Shown in pieces: positions 57,109-64,000 of a stretch of 64,000 nt of DNA. The stretch's first letter is position 1. Each line of letters begins with the position of its first letter. Both the position numbers and the translations under genes were made by a program. Source of the DNA: Pseudomonas protegens (GTDB taxonomy: Bacteria; Pseudomonadota; Gammaproteobacteria; Pseudomonadales; Pseudomonadaceae); contig NZ_CP031396.1 of the NCBI RefSeq assembly GCF_003363755.1, positions 4,558,501 to 4,622,500 of the forward strand. The letters are read 5' to 3'. Under the pieces are notes generated by a model that was given only the letters and a program-made list of their open reading frames with translations, did no database searches and was not told where the DNA came from.

Positions 57109-57921
57109 TCATGCGGCCCTGGCCTGGATCAGCAGCAGCCCCCAGCCGGTCAGCAGCGTGCCGTCCGTCCGCAGCAAGGGTTGCATGGCCCCGTGCAGTT
57201 CGTCCTTCATCAGTGTGCAGGTGGCGGGCGTCAGACGGTCAAGGTCGTAGGTTTCCCCCAGGGAGTTCCAGAACTCCTCGAAGGTGGGGGTCCATTCAAG
57301 GTCCAGCTCTTCGAATTGCACGTCACGGTAATGGCGCGCCAACAGTTCTTGCCAGCCACTCGGGGACTGGGTACGTGGGTCCACCAGAGGCAGGGGCGCT
57401 AGCCGGTCGCGTTGGGCGGCGGCACGAAAGGCCTGCAAGTAGCGCTGGCCCGGTTCGCCCAGGAGAAAGCTGCGGCCGACGATGGCCGACAGTTGTCCAC
57501 CCCGGGCCAGGACTCGATGCACTTCGGCCAGTACCTGTTCGATATCGCTCATGAGCATCAGCGCCAGGTGCGAGACCACAGCGTCGACGCTATCGGTGGC
57601 CAGGGACAGGGACTGGGCACGCTCATTGAGCAACATACTGCGCTCCCCGAGACGGGCGCGTGCAGCCTGCAGTTCGGTGGTGCTCATATCCACACCGACC
57701 AATCGCGCCGCGGGATACTGCCTGGCGAGCAGATCCAGCAGGAAACCGTCGCCGCAGCCCAGGTCCAGTAGTTGCGCGCCGGGCCGAGCGGCGGCCAGTG
57801 TGGCGGCCAGCATGTTGTAGGAGGAACCGCGTCCCGGCAGGCTCAACCCGGAAAAGGCCGGTGGCGTGGTGCCGGGGCGACGCTGGTGAAAGTCCTGAAG
57901 AAAGCGTTCGGCACTGTTCAT
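57109..57921 (-). CDS. Class I SAM-dependent methyltransferase
   Basis: A 270-residue methyltransferase with motif I LLDLGCGDGFLLDLLA (about 52-67), motif II with acidic loop LVGVDMSTTEL and motif post-I AVVSHLALMLMSDIEQVLAEVHRVLARGG. The start at 57921 is used because AAGG stands ten bases ahead; an ATG at 57930 is too close to that site. Substrate unknown. Confidence 0.87.
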   Translation of the reverse strand: MNSAERFLQDFHQRRPGTTPPAFSGLSLPGRGSSYNMLAATLAAARPGAQLLDLGCGDGFLLDLLARQYPAARLVGVDMSTTELQAARARLGERSMLLNERAQSLSLATDSVDAVVSHLALMLMSDIEQVLAEVHRVLARGGQLSAIVGRSFLLGEPGQRYLQAFRAAAQRDRLAPLPLVDPRTQSPSGWQELLARHYRDVQFEELDLEWTPTFEEFWNSLGETYDLDRLTPATCTLMKDELHGAMQPLLRTDGTLLTGWGLLLIQARAA

Positions 57922-57996
57922 GCTGTTCATCCTTGATGCAAGCGGTGAGCGGAGGTGGCGCGCGGGTGATTGTCGCACGCAGGCAGTGCCCAGCTC

Positions 57997-58800
57997 TCAA
58001 TGGACGATGTTGTTGGGCGGCAGATGCCCCAGGCGCTCGGTCAGGCGCAGGCGCTGGATCGGGTCGTCGCTGAGCAGCAAGGCGTGTTCCAGGTCGAAGC
58101 GCTCGGCATTCGGGCACTCCAGGCGTTGATAGAGGCTGGCCCGGGCCAGGTAGTCGGCGGCGCTGCCGTTGCCCAGTTCCAGCACGCGCTCGGCATTGAT
58201 CAGGGCCGCCAGGTTGTCGTCGTAGGACAGGTGCAACTGGCGCAGATTGCGCGACAGGCGCTGGAACATCTGCAGCGGCTCGGCATTGGCCAGGTGTTCG
58301 GCACTGAGCTTGATATGGGCGCCGTACTGGCGTTGCAGCAGTTCCCGGCAGTCGGCGGGGTACAGTCGGCGTCCGCCGCAGGGATCGAGCAGATGGTCGG
58401 CGCCGGGCACCCGCAGCAGAAAGTGCCCGGGGAAGTTCACCCCCACCAGGGGAATCTGCAACCGTTGTGCCAGCTCCAGGGCAATCAGGGCCAGGGCCAG
58501 GGGTTGCCCGCGGCGCGATTCCAGGACCTTGTCCATCAGCGCCGCCTGGGGGCGCAGAGGCAGGTGCTCGTCCTGCTGGAAGCCCAGGTCGTTCATGCGC
58601 CGCAACAGTGGCTGGCCCAGTTCGTTCGGCGGTAGATGAGGCAGGCTGCTGCCGATCTGCAGCTGGATCTCCTTGAAGGCTTCCAAGTGACGCTCGGGCA
58701 CAAGTTTTGGTGCATGCTCGGCGGCAATCCACAGGGCCGCTTCCAGCAGGGCTGGTGGCGAGCGGTGCAGGCAGGCGAAAAAGGCTTGGCGCGGGTTCAT
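57997..58800 (-). CDS. SirB1-family transglutaminase-like/TPR protein
   Basis: A 267-residue protein with a transglutaminase-like region (about 40-140, LESRRGQPLALALIALELAQRL...VGVNFPGHFLLRV) followed by TPR-like repeats at the C-terminus (about 180-265). The SirB1 name comes from a locus near prfA/hemK in enterobacteria. The catalytic Cys of true transglutaminases is not evident. Function unknown. The start at 58800 drops 14 upstream residues. Confidence 0.83.
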   Translation of the reverse strand: MNPRQAFFACLHRSPPALLEAALWIAAEHAPKLVPERHLEAFKEIQLQIGSSLPHLPPNELGQPLLRRMNDLGFQQDEHLPLRPQAALMDKVLESRRGQPLALALIALELAQRLQIPLVGVNFPGHFLLRVPGADHLLDPCGGRRLYPADCRELLQRQYGAHIKLSAEHLANAEPLQMFQRLSRNLRQLHLSYDDNLAALINAERVLELGNGSAADYLARASLYQRLECPNAERFDLEHALLLSDDPIQRLRLTERLGHLPPNNIVH

Positions 58801-58982
58801 CTCAACCTCCGACGGATGCCTCGTTTTAGCCTCGTGGCGCAAGTTCGTCCAGTGCTGACACAGGTGGTAGCAGGTTATTTCCCAATGCCTGCAAAAGCCT
58901 GCGGCTTATTCCAGCCTGGCGCAGCAAATTCCAGGCGCAAGCCTATACTGGCGACTACAAGAAGTGATTCGGGAGCCCGTCG

Positions 58983-60002
58983 ATGTTCGCTCTCATGCAC
59001 AGCACTCGCCTTGAATCGCTGCACCTCAGCGTCGACCCCAGCACCGGGTTGAAGGCAGTGATCGCCATCCACAACAACCGCCTGGGGCCCGCCCTGGGCG
59101 GTTGCCGTTATCTGGCCTATCCCGACACCACCAGTGCCGTGGAAGACGCTGCGCGACTGGCCCAGGGCATGAGCTACAAGGCGGCCCTGGCCGGTTTGCC
59201 TCAAGGCGGCGGTACCGCGGTGATCATCCGTGCGGCCCATGTGGAAAACCGCGCGGCGCTGTTCGAGGCCTTTGGCCGTTGCATCGAGCAACTGGACGGG
59301 CGCTACATCACCGCCATCGACAGCGGCACCTCGGTGGCCGACATGGACTGCATCGCTCAGCAGACCCGCTACGTCACCAGCACCAGCGCCGCCGGAGACC
59401 CGTCGCCCCACACCGCCATGGGCGTATTCGCCGGGATTCGCAGCACCGCCATGGCCCGCCTGGGCAGCGACAACCTGGAAGGCCTGCGGGTGGCGATCCA
59501 GGGCCTGGGCAACGTCGGCTTTGCCCTGGCCGAGCAACTGCACGCCGCCGGTGCCGAGCTGCTGGTCAGCGACATTGATGCCGGCAAGGTGCAGTTGGCC
59601 ATGGAGCAACTCGGGGCGCATCCCGTCGCCAACGATTCGTTGCTCAGCACCCCTTGCGACATTCTCGCCCCTTGCGGCCTTGGCGCCGTGCTCAACAGCC
59701 TCAGCGTGGCCCAGTTGCGCTGCGCGGCGGTGGCCGGTTCGGCCAACAATCAACTGACCAACCTGCAAGTGGCCGATCAACTGGAGCGGCGCGGGATTCT
59801 CTATGCGCCGGACTACGTGATCAATTCGGGTGGCCTGATCTATGTGTCCCTCAAGCATCGCAATGAGCAGCTTCCGGTGATCACCGCGCACCTGTCGAAG
59901 ATCAGCCTGCGGCTGACGGAGATCTTCGCCCACGCCCAGGCGGAAAAACGCTCCCCGGCGCGGGTCGCGGACGAACTGGCGGAGCGGGTGCTGTACCGCT
60001 AG
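58983..60002 (+). CDS. Leu/Phe/Val dehydrogenase homolog lacking a catalytic lysine
   Basis: A 339-residue homolog of NAD-dependent leucine and phenylalanine dehydrogenases: ALGGCRYLAYPDTTSAVEDAARLAQGMSYKAALAGLPQGGG in the N-terminal domain and the Rossmann motif IQGLGNVGFALAEQL in the second. In the family two lysines are essential; the first is Lys66 (SYK) and Asp113 (AIDSGTS) is kept, but the second lysine, expected in GGGK, is Thr78 (GGGTAV). Codon ACC is read clearly. Activity may be lost or altered. Upstream spacer is divergent from the SirB1 gene. Confidence 0.88.
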   Translation: MFALMHSTRLESLHLSVDPSTGLKAVIAIHNNRLGPALGGCRYLAYPDTTSAVEDAARLAQGMSYKAALAGLPQGGGTAVIIRAAHVENRAALFEAFGRCIEQLDGRYITAIDSGTSVADMDCIAQQTRYVTSTSAAGDPSPHTAMGVFAGIRSTAMARLGSDNLEGLRVAIQGLGNVGFALAEQLHAAGAELLVSDIDAGKVQLAMEQLGAHPVANDSLLSTPCDILAPCGLGAVLNSLSVAQLRCAAVAGSANNQLTNLQVADQLERRGILYAPDYVINSGGLIYVSLKHRNEQLPVITAHLSKISLRLTEIFAHAQAEKRSPARVADELAERVLYR

Positions 60003-60112
60003 GTAGCTGTGTCTTATCCCTTTGGCTTGCCCTCTGTAGTATCAGGGCCCGGGAAAGGTTGCCGGGCTGAGCCTGATCCCTCGCAGGCCAACGACAAGGA
60101 GTGAATTCGACG

Positions 60113-60367
60113 ATGCCTCAAGTGCTGGATAGTGGCCTGGATGAGCAGTTGTCCTCGCTGTTGCGCAAAGGTGCGGATATTCAATCGATACGCCAGCTTC
60201 TTGAGCGGTGCCGGGATTGGGGCGTTGGCGCGCAGGCGGTGTACAACTATCTGGCGTCGCTCAGGCATGACGCATCTGCAGAACTTGAAGACAGAATCCT
60301 GGAAGCCATGGATATAGCGTCCGGATACTGCTCCCCAGGCTGCAGGGTGTGGGAGGTTGCGCCATGA
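60113..60367 (+). CDS. Unknown 84-residue protein, first of a two-gene pair
   Basis: A small soluble-looking protein with a helical middle (LDEQLSSLLRKGADIQSIRQLLERCRDWGVGAQAVYNYLASL) and a conserved-looking end with two cysteines (GYCSPGCRVW). I do not recognise the family. The ATG follows AAGGAG at 12-base spacing; GTG at 60101 is too close to it. Its stop overlaps the next gene's ATG (ATGA). A toxin-immunity or regulatory pair is possible but not shown. Confidence 0.7.
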   Translation: MPQVLDSGLDEQLSSLLRKGADIQSIRQLLERCRDWGVGAQAVYNYLASLRHDASAELEDRILEAMDIASGYCSPGCRVWEVAP

Positions 60368-60789
60368 CCCAGGCCCATACCGACCAACCATTGATCGGGT
60401 GTTCTGTCAGGGACCTGCAGTTGTACGCTGCGGCGTGCCTGGAGGCTTACTGCCTGAGCAAAGGTATTGCTCATCCTGCTGTAGATGACTTGTTAAAGCA
60501 CCTTGAGGACTACCCGGAAAAAGATCGTTTGCTGGCCTGGGACAGGGCCGGAGCGCAACTGGCATTGAATGGTCGAGGGGATGATTTGCCACAAAGCCTT
60601 GTTGCTTTGATAGCGCCTGAAGATATCGAGGCGTTCTCCAGTCTCGTCGACAGCGCGGTTGAAGTTGGAATGGTCGACCTGTATGGAGGCGCGACCGATT
60701 TGCCCGTGATTTTCATGGGCAAGATCACTGCGATATTGCGTCGCAACCTGATCGATTTGCCCGAGCCGAAAGGCGCGGCAGTCGTTTGA
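60364..60789 (+). CDS. Unknown 141-residue protein, second of a two-gene pair
   Basis: A soluble, mostly helical protein (LQLYAAACLEAYCLSKGIAHPAVDDLLKHLEDYPEKDRLLAWDRAGAQL). Base composition is unlike the neighbours: the line 60481-60540 is about 48% G+C, in an otherwise high-GC region. This hints at recent gain. I do not recognise the family. Overlaps the first gene by four bases, so it is co-translated. A weak hairpin (60801-60819) follows. Confidence 0.7.
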   Translation: MTQAHTDQPLIGCSVRDLQLYAAACLEAYCLSKGIAHPAVDDLLKHLEDYPEKDRLLAWDRAGAQLALNGRGDDLPQSLVALIAPEDIEAFSSLVDSAVEVGMVDLYGGATDLPVIFMGKITAILRRNLIDLPEPKGAAVV

Positions 60790-60830
60790 CCGGCGGCTGC
60801 ATCAAGGGCACTCCTTGATCGGCAAGCATG

Positions 60831-60860
60831 AAAAAAGCCCTGTGCCATGGACACAGAGCT
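60831..60860 (-). terminator. Terminator after yebG
   Basis: On the minus strand AGCTCTGTG(N6)CACAGGGCT forms a stem of eight pairs with one mismatch, followed by TTTTTT (plus-strand A run at 60831-60836). Confidence 0.75.
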
Positions 60861-60879
60861 TATTCAATTCGCGTAAAGC

Positions 60880-61221
60880 CTATTTCGCTGCCTTGGCCGC
60901 TTTCGCCGGTTTGGTCGGCGCCTCGACTTCAGCAGGTTGCTGCGCTTCAACCACCTCCAGCGCGGGAGCGGGGGCGCTGAGCAATTCGGACAACGCATCC
61001 GGCTGGCTCTTGAAGGCCCTGGCGAATACATCGCGGTTCTTCGCCATGTAGATCCCGGCTTCTTCCACCTGTTGCTCGCTCAGCGACGGCACGGCTTTTT
61101 GCAACACTTGCGCCAGCACTTCAGCCAGTTCGAGCATTTTGTCATGACGGTCAGCTTCGGCTTTATCCATGAACAAGCGCTCCAGATCTCGGCTGCTGCG
61201 GTATACCACTTCGACGGCCAT
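60880..61221 (-). CDS. yebG: YebG, SOS-induced protein
   Basis: A 113-residue protein starting MAVEVVYRSSRDLERLFMDKAEADRHDKMLELAEVL, which matches the E. coli YebG plan (MAVEVKYV...KKEADAYDKMLD). The tail from about residue 82 is Ala/Pro/Lys rich (ends KPAKAAKAAK). In E. coli yebG is under LexA control and responds to DNA damage; the role is unknown. A near-consensus LexA box lies 44 bases upstream (61265-61280). Confidence 0.9.
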   Translation of the reverse strand: MAVEVVYRSSRDLERLFMDKAEADRHDKMLELAEVLAQVLQKAVPSLSEQQVEEAGIYMAKNRDVFARAFKSQPDALSELLSAPAPALEVVEAQQPAEVEAPTKPAKAAKAAK

Positions 61222-61264
61222 TCACCACCTCACATGCCTTCACGATAATGGGTCTGTATAAATA

Positions 61265-61280
61265 CTGTATCTATATACAG
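61265..61280. promoter_or_regulatory. LexA (SOS) box of yebG
   Basis: CTGTATCTATATACAG has the CTGT-N8-ACAG frame of the gammaproteobacterial LexA site with an AT-rich centre. A second CTGTAT half begins at 61254. It is 44 bases ahead of the yebG start, a normal distance. Confidence 0.9.
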
Positions 61281-61487
61281 GTCGAGAGAATAGGCGAATC
61301 CTTTTCCCTTGGATAGTGGCTTTTTAATGTAGACGGAATTTTTTTCCCGGGTCGATTGTGATGGGGCCGTGCCTCGTTGCGGGCGGCCACCATCTCATTG
61401 ACGGCTCCTGGCCTTTTTTCTGCATGCAGAACAACCGTCACGTCCAATCCGCATCATCCGGTCGAACCGACCTAAGGAAGAACCATC

Positions 61488-61988
61488 GTGAAAATCAATT
61501 GGGCCGAGAACCTGCGGCAGAACGTCCATCAACTGGCCGAGTCCCTGGGCAACCTGTTTGTCGAGTCGTTCCATTACCTGGCGCTGTTCGCCATTGGCGC
61601 GGTGACTGCCTGGGCGGCGGTGATGGAATTCCTGCAGATGCTCGAGGCAGGCCACATCAAGATCGATGACATCCTGCTGTTGTTCATCTACCTGGAATTG
61701 GGGGCGATGGTCGGTATCTACTTCAAGACCAACCATATGCCAGTGCGTTTCCTGATCTACGTGGCGATCACCGCGCTGACCCGGCTACTGATTTCCAACG
61801 TCTCGCACCACAGCCCGCCAGACCTGGGGATCATCTACCTGTGTGGCGGCATCCTGCTGCTGGCCTTCGCCATTCTGGTGGTGCGCTACGCCTCGTCGCA
61901 GTTTCCCTCGGTGAAGATCGAGCATCCGCAACGCAAGATCGGCGCGGGCTCCGGCGAGCACCCGGAAGTGGAGAAGGGCGAGCTCTAG
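61488..61988 (+). CDS. PsiE-family membrane protein
   Basis: A 166-residue protein with four hydrophobic helices (about 28-50, 60-80, 88-108, 113-135) in the phosphate-starvation-inducible PsiE family (FVESFHYLALFAIGAVTAWAAVMEFLQML, FIYLELGAMVGIYFKTNHMPVRFLIYVAITALTR). The start is a GTG at 61488 with AAGGAAG upstream. No Pho box was seen in the leader, so phosphate control is not supported here. Function unknown. Confidence 0.88.
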   Translation: MKINWAENLRQNVHQLAESLGNLFVESFHYLALFAIGAVTAWAAVMEFLQMLEAGHIKIDDILLLFIYLELGAMVGIYFKTNHMPVRFLIYVAITALTRLLISNVSHHSPPDLGIIYLCGGILLLAFAILVVRYASSQFPSVKIEHPQRKIGAGSGEHPEVEKGEL

Positions 61989-62302
61989 AAACGCAAGGCC
62001 TGGGGCGCGGGCCTATGGCCAGCGGACGGCAGCAGTGCGAGGCTGTCGCCGTTGGTCATGGCTTCGAGGATGGCCACGGCGCTGTGGCCTTGCTCGATGG
62101 CGATGCCGAATTGAATGCTTTGCACCAGGCGCTTGATGCGCTGCGGGTCATTGCGCTGGGCTGCGCTGATCATGCGCTTGGCCACCACCCGGCCGGCCTG
62201 GGACAAGGTCAGCATGATGCTGCCGTCCAGGCCCTGGATGCTCAGGTTGACCTGATAATCCGGGGTGAAGGTGTCGGTAATCAGTTGAAATGGGTTGTCC
62301 AT
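61985..62302 (-). CDS. DUF3509 protein
   Basis: A 105-residue cytoplasmic protein of the DUF3509 family, which is found almost only in Pseudomonas (MDNPFQLITDTFTPDYQVNLSIQGLDGSIMLTLSQ). The tail from residue 90 is divergent. Ends overlap the PsiE-like gene by four bases on the opposite strand. Function unknown. Confidence 0.87.
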   Translation of the reverse strand: MDNPFQLITDTFTPDYQVNLSIQGLDGSIMLTLSQAGRVVAKRMISAAQRNDPQRIKRLVQSIQFGIAIEQGHSAVAILEAMTNGDSLALLPSAGHRPAPQALRF

Positions 62303-62476
62303 GATGCGTCACCGCCTGATTGGATCGTGCAGTCATTGACTGGCAGGGCGCGGAATTAGTTCGCGATTCCAGACCGCTGGCCGGTCGTGTGCCGAGGTTT
62401 GCCTACGTCCGTGTTGCTCAAGGATGAACAAAGCAAGGGGCATGCCGGGAACCTCGCCGGGCAATGATTGCGGGGA

Positions 62477-62508
62477 CAAAAAAGCGGACCACAAGGTCCG
62501 CTTTTTTT
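62477..62508. terminator. Bidirectional terminator after the serine transporter gene
   Basis: AAAGCGGACC (62481-62490) and GGTCCGCTTT (62495-62504), ACAA loop, with A and T runs on the two sides. Confidence 0.9.
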
Positions 62509-62521
62509 ATTCCTGCCCGTT

Positions 62522-63817
62522 TCAGGGCACGACCGAGTAAATGATCGCAGACAGTGCGATCAGGCCGATCAGCACCACGAACAGGTTCGACAGCTGGCCC
62601 GAATACTGGCGCAGCGAAGGCACCCGCTGTATCGCGTACATCGGCATCAAAAACAGCAGGCAGGCGATCACCGGTCCGCCCATGGTCTCGATAATGTGCA
62701 GGATGCTCGGGTTGAAGGTGGCCACGGCCCAGCAAGTGAGGATCATGAACAGCGCGGTGATCTTTTCCAGGCGGGTGGACGACAGCGAGCGCCCCCGCAG
62801 GTTTTTTACGATCAGCCCCTGAAAGCCTTCGCTGGCGCCGATGTAGTGGCCCAGGAACGACTTGGTAATGGCCACCAGGGCGATCAGCGGTGCGGCGTAG
62901 GCGATGACCGGGGTCTGGAAGTGGTTGGCCAGGTACGACAGGATCGAGATGTTCTGTTCCTTGGCCGCCACCAGGTCCGCCGGCGACAGGGCCAGCACGC
63001 AGCTGAAGCAGAAGAACATCACCGTCAGCACCATCATGGCGTGGGCCGTGGCCAGGATGCCGCTGCTCTTGCGTTCGGCCTGGGCGCCGTAATGGCGTTT
63101 CTGATCCAGGGCGAAGGCCGAGATGATCGGCGAATGGTTGAAGGAGAACACCATCACCGGAATCGCCAGCCACAGGGTCTTGAAGAACAGCGGCAGGGGC
63201 ATGCCCTCGCTGGCCGAGGCGAAGAACGCGCCGTTCCAGTTGGGAATCAGGCTCAGGGCCAGTAGCAGCAAGGCGGCGACGAACGGATAGACCAGCAGGC
63301 TCATGGCCCGCACGATCACGTCCTGGCCACACCGCACGATGGCCATCAAGCCGAGGATCAGCAGCAGCGACAGCAGCGCCCGAGGCGGTGGGGTCATGTG
63401 CAGCTGGTGCTCCATGAAGTTGCCCAGGGTGTTGGTCAGGGCCACGCTGTATACCAGCAGGATCGGGAAGATGGCGAAGAAGTAGAGCAGGGTGATCAGC
63501 TTGCCGGCACCGACCCCGAAGTGTTCTTCCACCACCTCGGTGATGTCCCCGGAGCGCCCGGAGAGGACGAAACGGGTCAGGCCGCGGTGAGCAAAGAAGG
63601 TCATGGGGAAGGCCAGCAGCGACAGCACGATCAATGGCCAGAAGCCACCGACCCCGGCGTTGATCGGCAGGAACAGGGTGCCGGCGCCGATGGCGGTGCC
63701 ATACAGACCGAGCATCCAGGTGGTGTCGTGCTTGCTCCAGCCTTGCCGGGCTGTCGCCGTGTCGCGGGGTGTGGCTACTGCGGGATTTTCGGCAGCAGGT
63801 GTGGGTACATCGGTCAT
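62522..63817 (-). CDS. HAAAP-family amino acid permease, probable serine transporter
   Basis: A 431-residue transporter with eleven hydrophobic segments of the hydroxy/aromatic amino acid permease family (SdaC/TdcC type): WMLGLYGTAIGAGTLFLPINAGVGGFWPLIVL and the FNHSPIISAFALDQKRHYG block. The start MTDVPTP at 63817 is preceded by GAGG; a longer start at 63853 lacks a site. The next gene upstream on the strand is an L-serine dehydratase, so serine import and breakdown are paired. Confidence 0.9.
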   Translation of the reverse strand: MTDVPTPAAENPAVATPRDTATARQGWSKHDTTWMLGLYGTAIGAGTLFLPINAGVGGFWPLIVLSLLAFPMTFFAHRGLTRFVLSGRSGDITEVVEEHFGVGAGKLITLLYFFAIFPILLVYSVALTNTLGNFMEHQLHMTPPPRALLSLLLILGLMAIVRCGQDVIVRAMSLLVYPFVAALLLLALSLIPNWNGAFFASASEGMPLPLFFKTLWLAIPVMVFSFNHSPIISAFALDQKRHYGAQAERKSSGILATAHAMMVLTVMFFCFSCVLALSPADLVAAKEQNISILSYLANHFQTPVIAYAAPLIALVAITKSFLGHYIGASEGFQGLIVKNLRGRSLSSTRLEKITALFMILTCWAVATFNPSILHIIETMGGPVIACLLFLMPMYAIQRVPSLRQYSGQLSNLFVVLIGLIALSAIIYSVVP

Positions 63818-63880
63818 CGGTATCGCCTCGTTATTATTTTTGCTCGGGCTCACGTGTTACGGACGGTCAGGGAAGGCTCC

Positions 63881-64000
63881 TCAGCATTCCACCCAGCTCA
63901 CTGCCAGGCCGCCCCGTGAAGTTTCTTTGTATTTGTCATGCATGTCGGCGCCGGTATCGCGCATGGTGCGGATCACCCGGTCCAGGGAAATGAAGTGTTT
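63881..64000 (-). CDS. L-serine ammonia-lyase, C-terminal end (cut by window end)
   Basis: Read from 64000 to the TGA at 63881, the last 39 residues include MHDKYKETSRGGLAVSWVEC. The MHDKYKETSxGGLA ending with a terminal Cys is diagnostic of the iron-sulfur SdaA/SdaB L-serine dehydratases, where the C-terminal Cys holds the fourth iron in the resting enzyme. It turns serine into pyruvate and ammonia. The rest lies beyond the window. Sixty-three bases separate it from the transporter. Confidence 0.92.
   Translation of the reverse strand, partial: KHFISLDRVIRTMRDTGADMHDKYKETSRGGLAVSWVEC

Overview
The window is chromosomal DNA from a Pseudomonas of the fluorescens complex (genus secure, species not). 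The evidence is the classic Pseudomonas gene orders: lptC-lptA-lptB-rpoN-hpf-ptsN-rapZ-ptsO, mlaFEDCB-ibaG-murA-hisGDC, algW, cysD-cysNC, hmgR/hmgABC, high GC coding sequence and REP-type intergenic repeats (a 'gcaggagccggcttgcc' family). No rRNA, tRNA, insertion sequence, prophage or CRISPR array was seen, and the genes are intact apart from the two cut by the window ends.

Layout. 1-222: end of a ZIP-type metal transporter. 252-7322 (minus): envelope and nitrogen-PTS block, kdsD-kdsC-lptC-lptA-lptB-rpoN-hpf-ptsN-rapZ-ptsO, which couples Kdo synthesis and LPS export to sigma-54 and the PTS-Ntr regulators. 7587-15575 (plus): the Mla phospholipid transport operon, ibaG, murA and hisG-hisD-hisC. 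15665-19751 (minus): a DUF4198 periplasmic protein with a TonB-dependent receptor, then the AlgW envelope-stress protease. 19854-23673 (plus): Nif3-family protein and sulfate activation (cysD, fused cysNC). 23794-33295: housekeeping mix (acyltransferase, pta, SlyD-like FKBP, glutathione peroxidase, Old Yellow Enzyme, glycosyltransferase, cysZ, trxB). 33288-35333 (minus): tetrahydromonapterin genes folM-folE-folX followed by DUF1244 and HopJ-family genes.

36249-38359 is the most interesting regulatory region: a short LOV blue-light receptor and a PilZ protein converge on a MerR/LitR-type regulator that lacks the B12-ligand residues. This matches the pplR/SB-LOV light-sensing pairs known in P. 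putida, here with a different residue at the flavin-phosphate position that sets photocycle speed. 38519-41012: flavodoxin and a LysR regulator divergent from an LrgAB/CidAB membrane pair. 41157-50822: an accessory catabolic-looking cluster (class II aldolase, MEST-like hydrolase, MFE-2-like dehydrogenase, a channel-like two-helix protein, DUF1302 and DUF1329 envelope proteins and a large MalT-like LuxR regulator). 50833-56572: the homogentisate pathway hmgR | hmgA-hmgB-hmgC plus an aromatic-acid MFS transporter, with a clear HmgR-type palindrome in the divergent promoter.

56585-64000: small housekeeping and orphan genes: GNAT, methyltransferase, SirB1-type protein, a leucine-dehydrogenase homolog that has lost a catalytic lysine, an unknown low-GC two-gene pair, the SOS gene yebG with a near-consensus LexA box, a PsiE-like membrane protein, DUF3509, a serine-type transporter and the 3' end of an L-serine dehydratase gene. 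The strongest leads for new biology are the light-sensing module, the unknown pair at 60113-60789, the channel-like protein at 44084, and an orphan minus-strand terminator at 44472-44500 that may end an unannotated small RNA.
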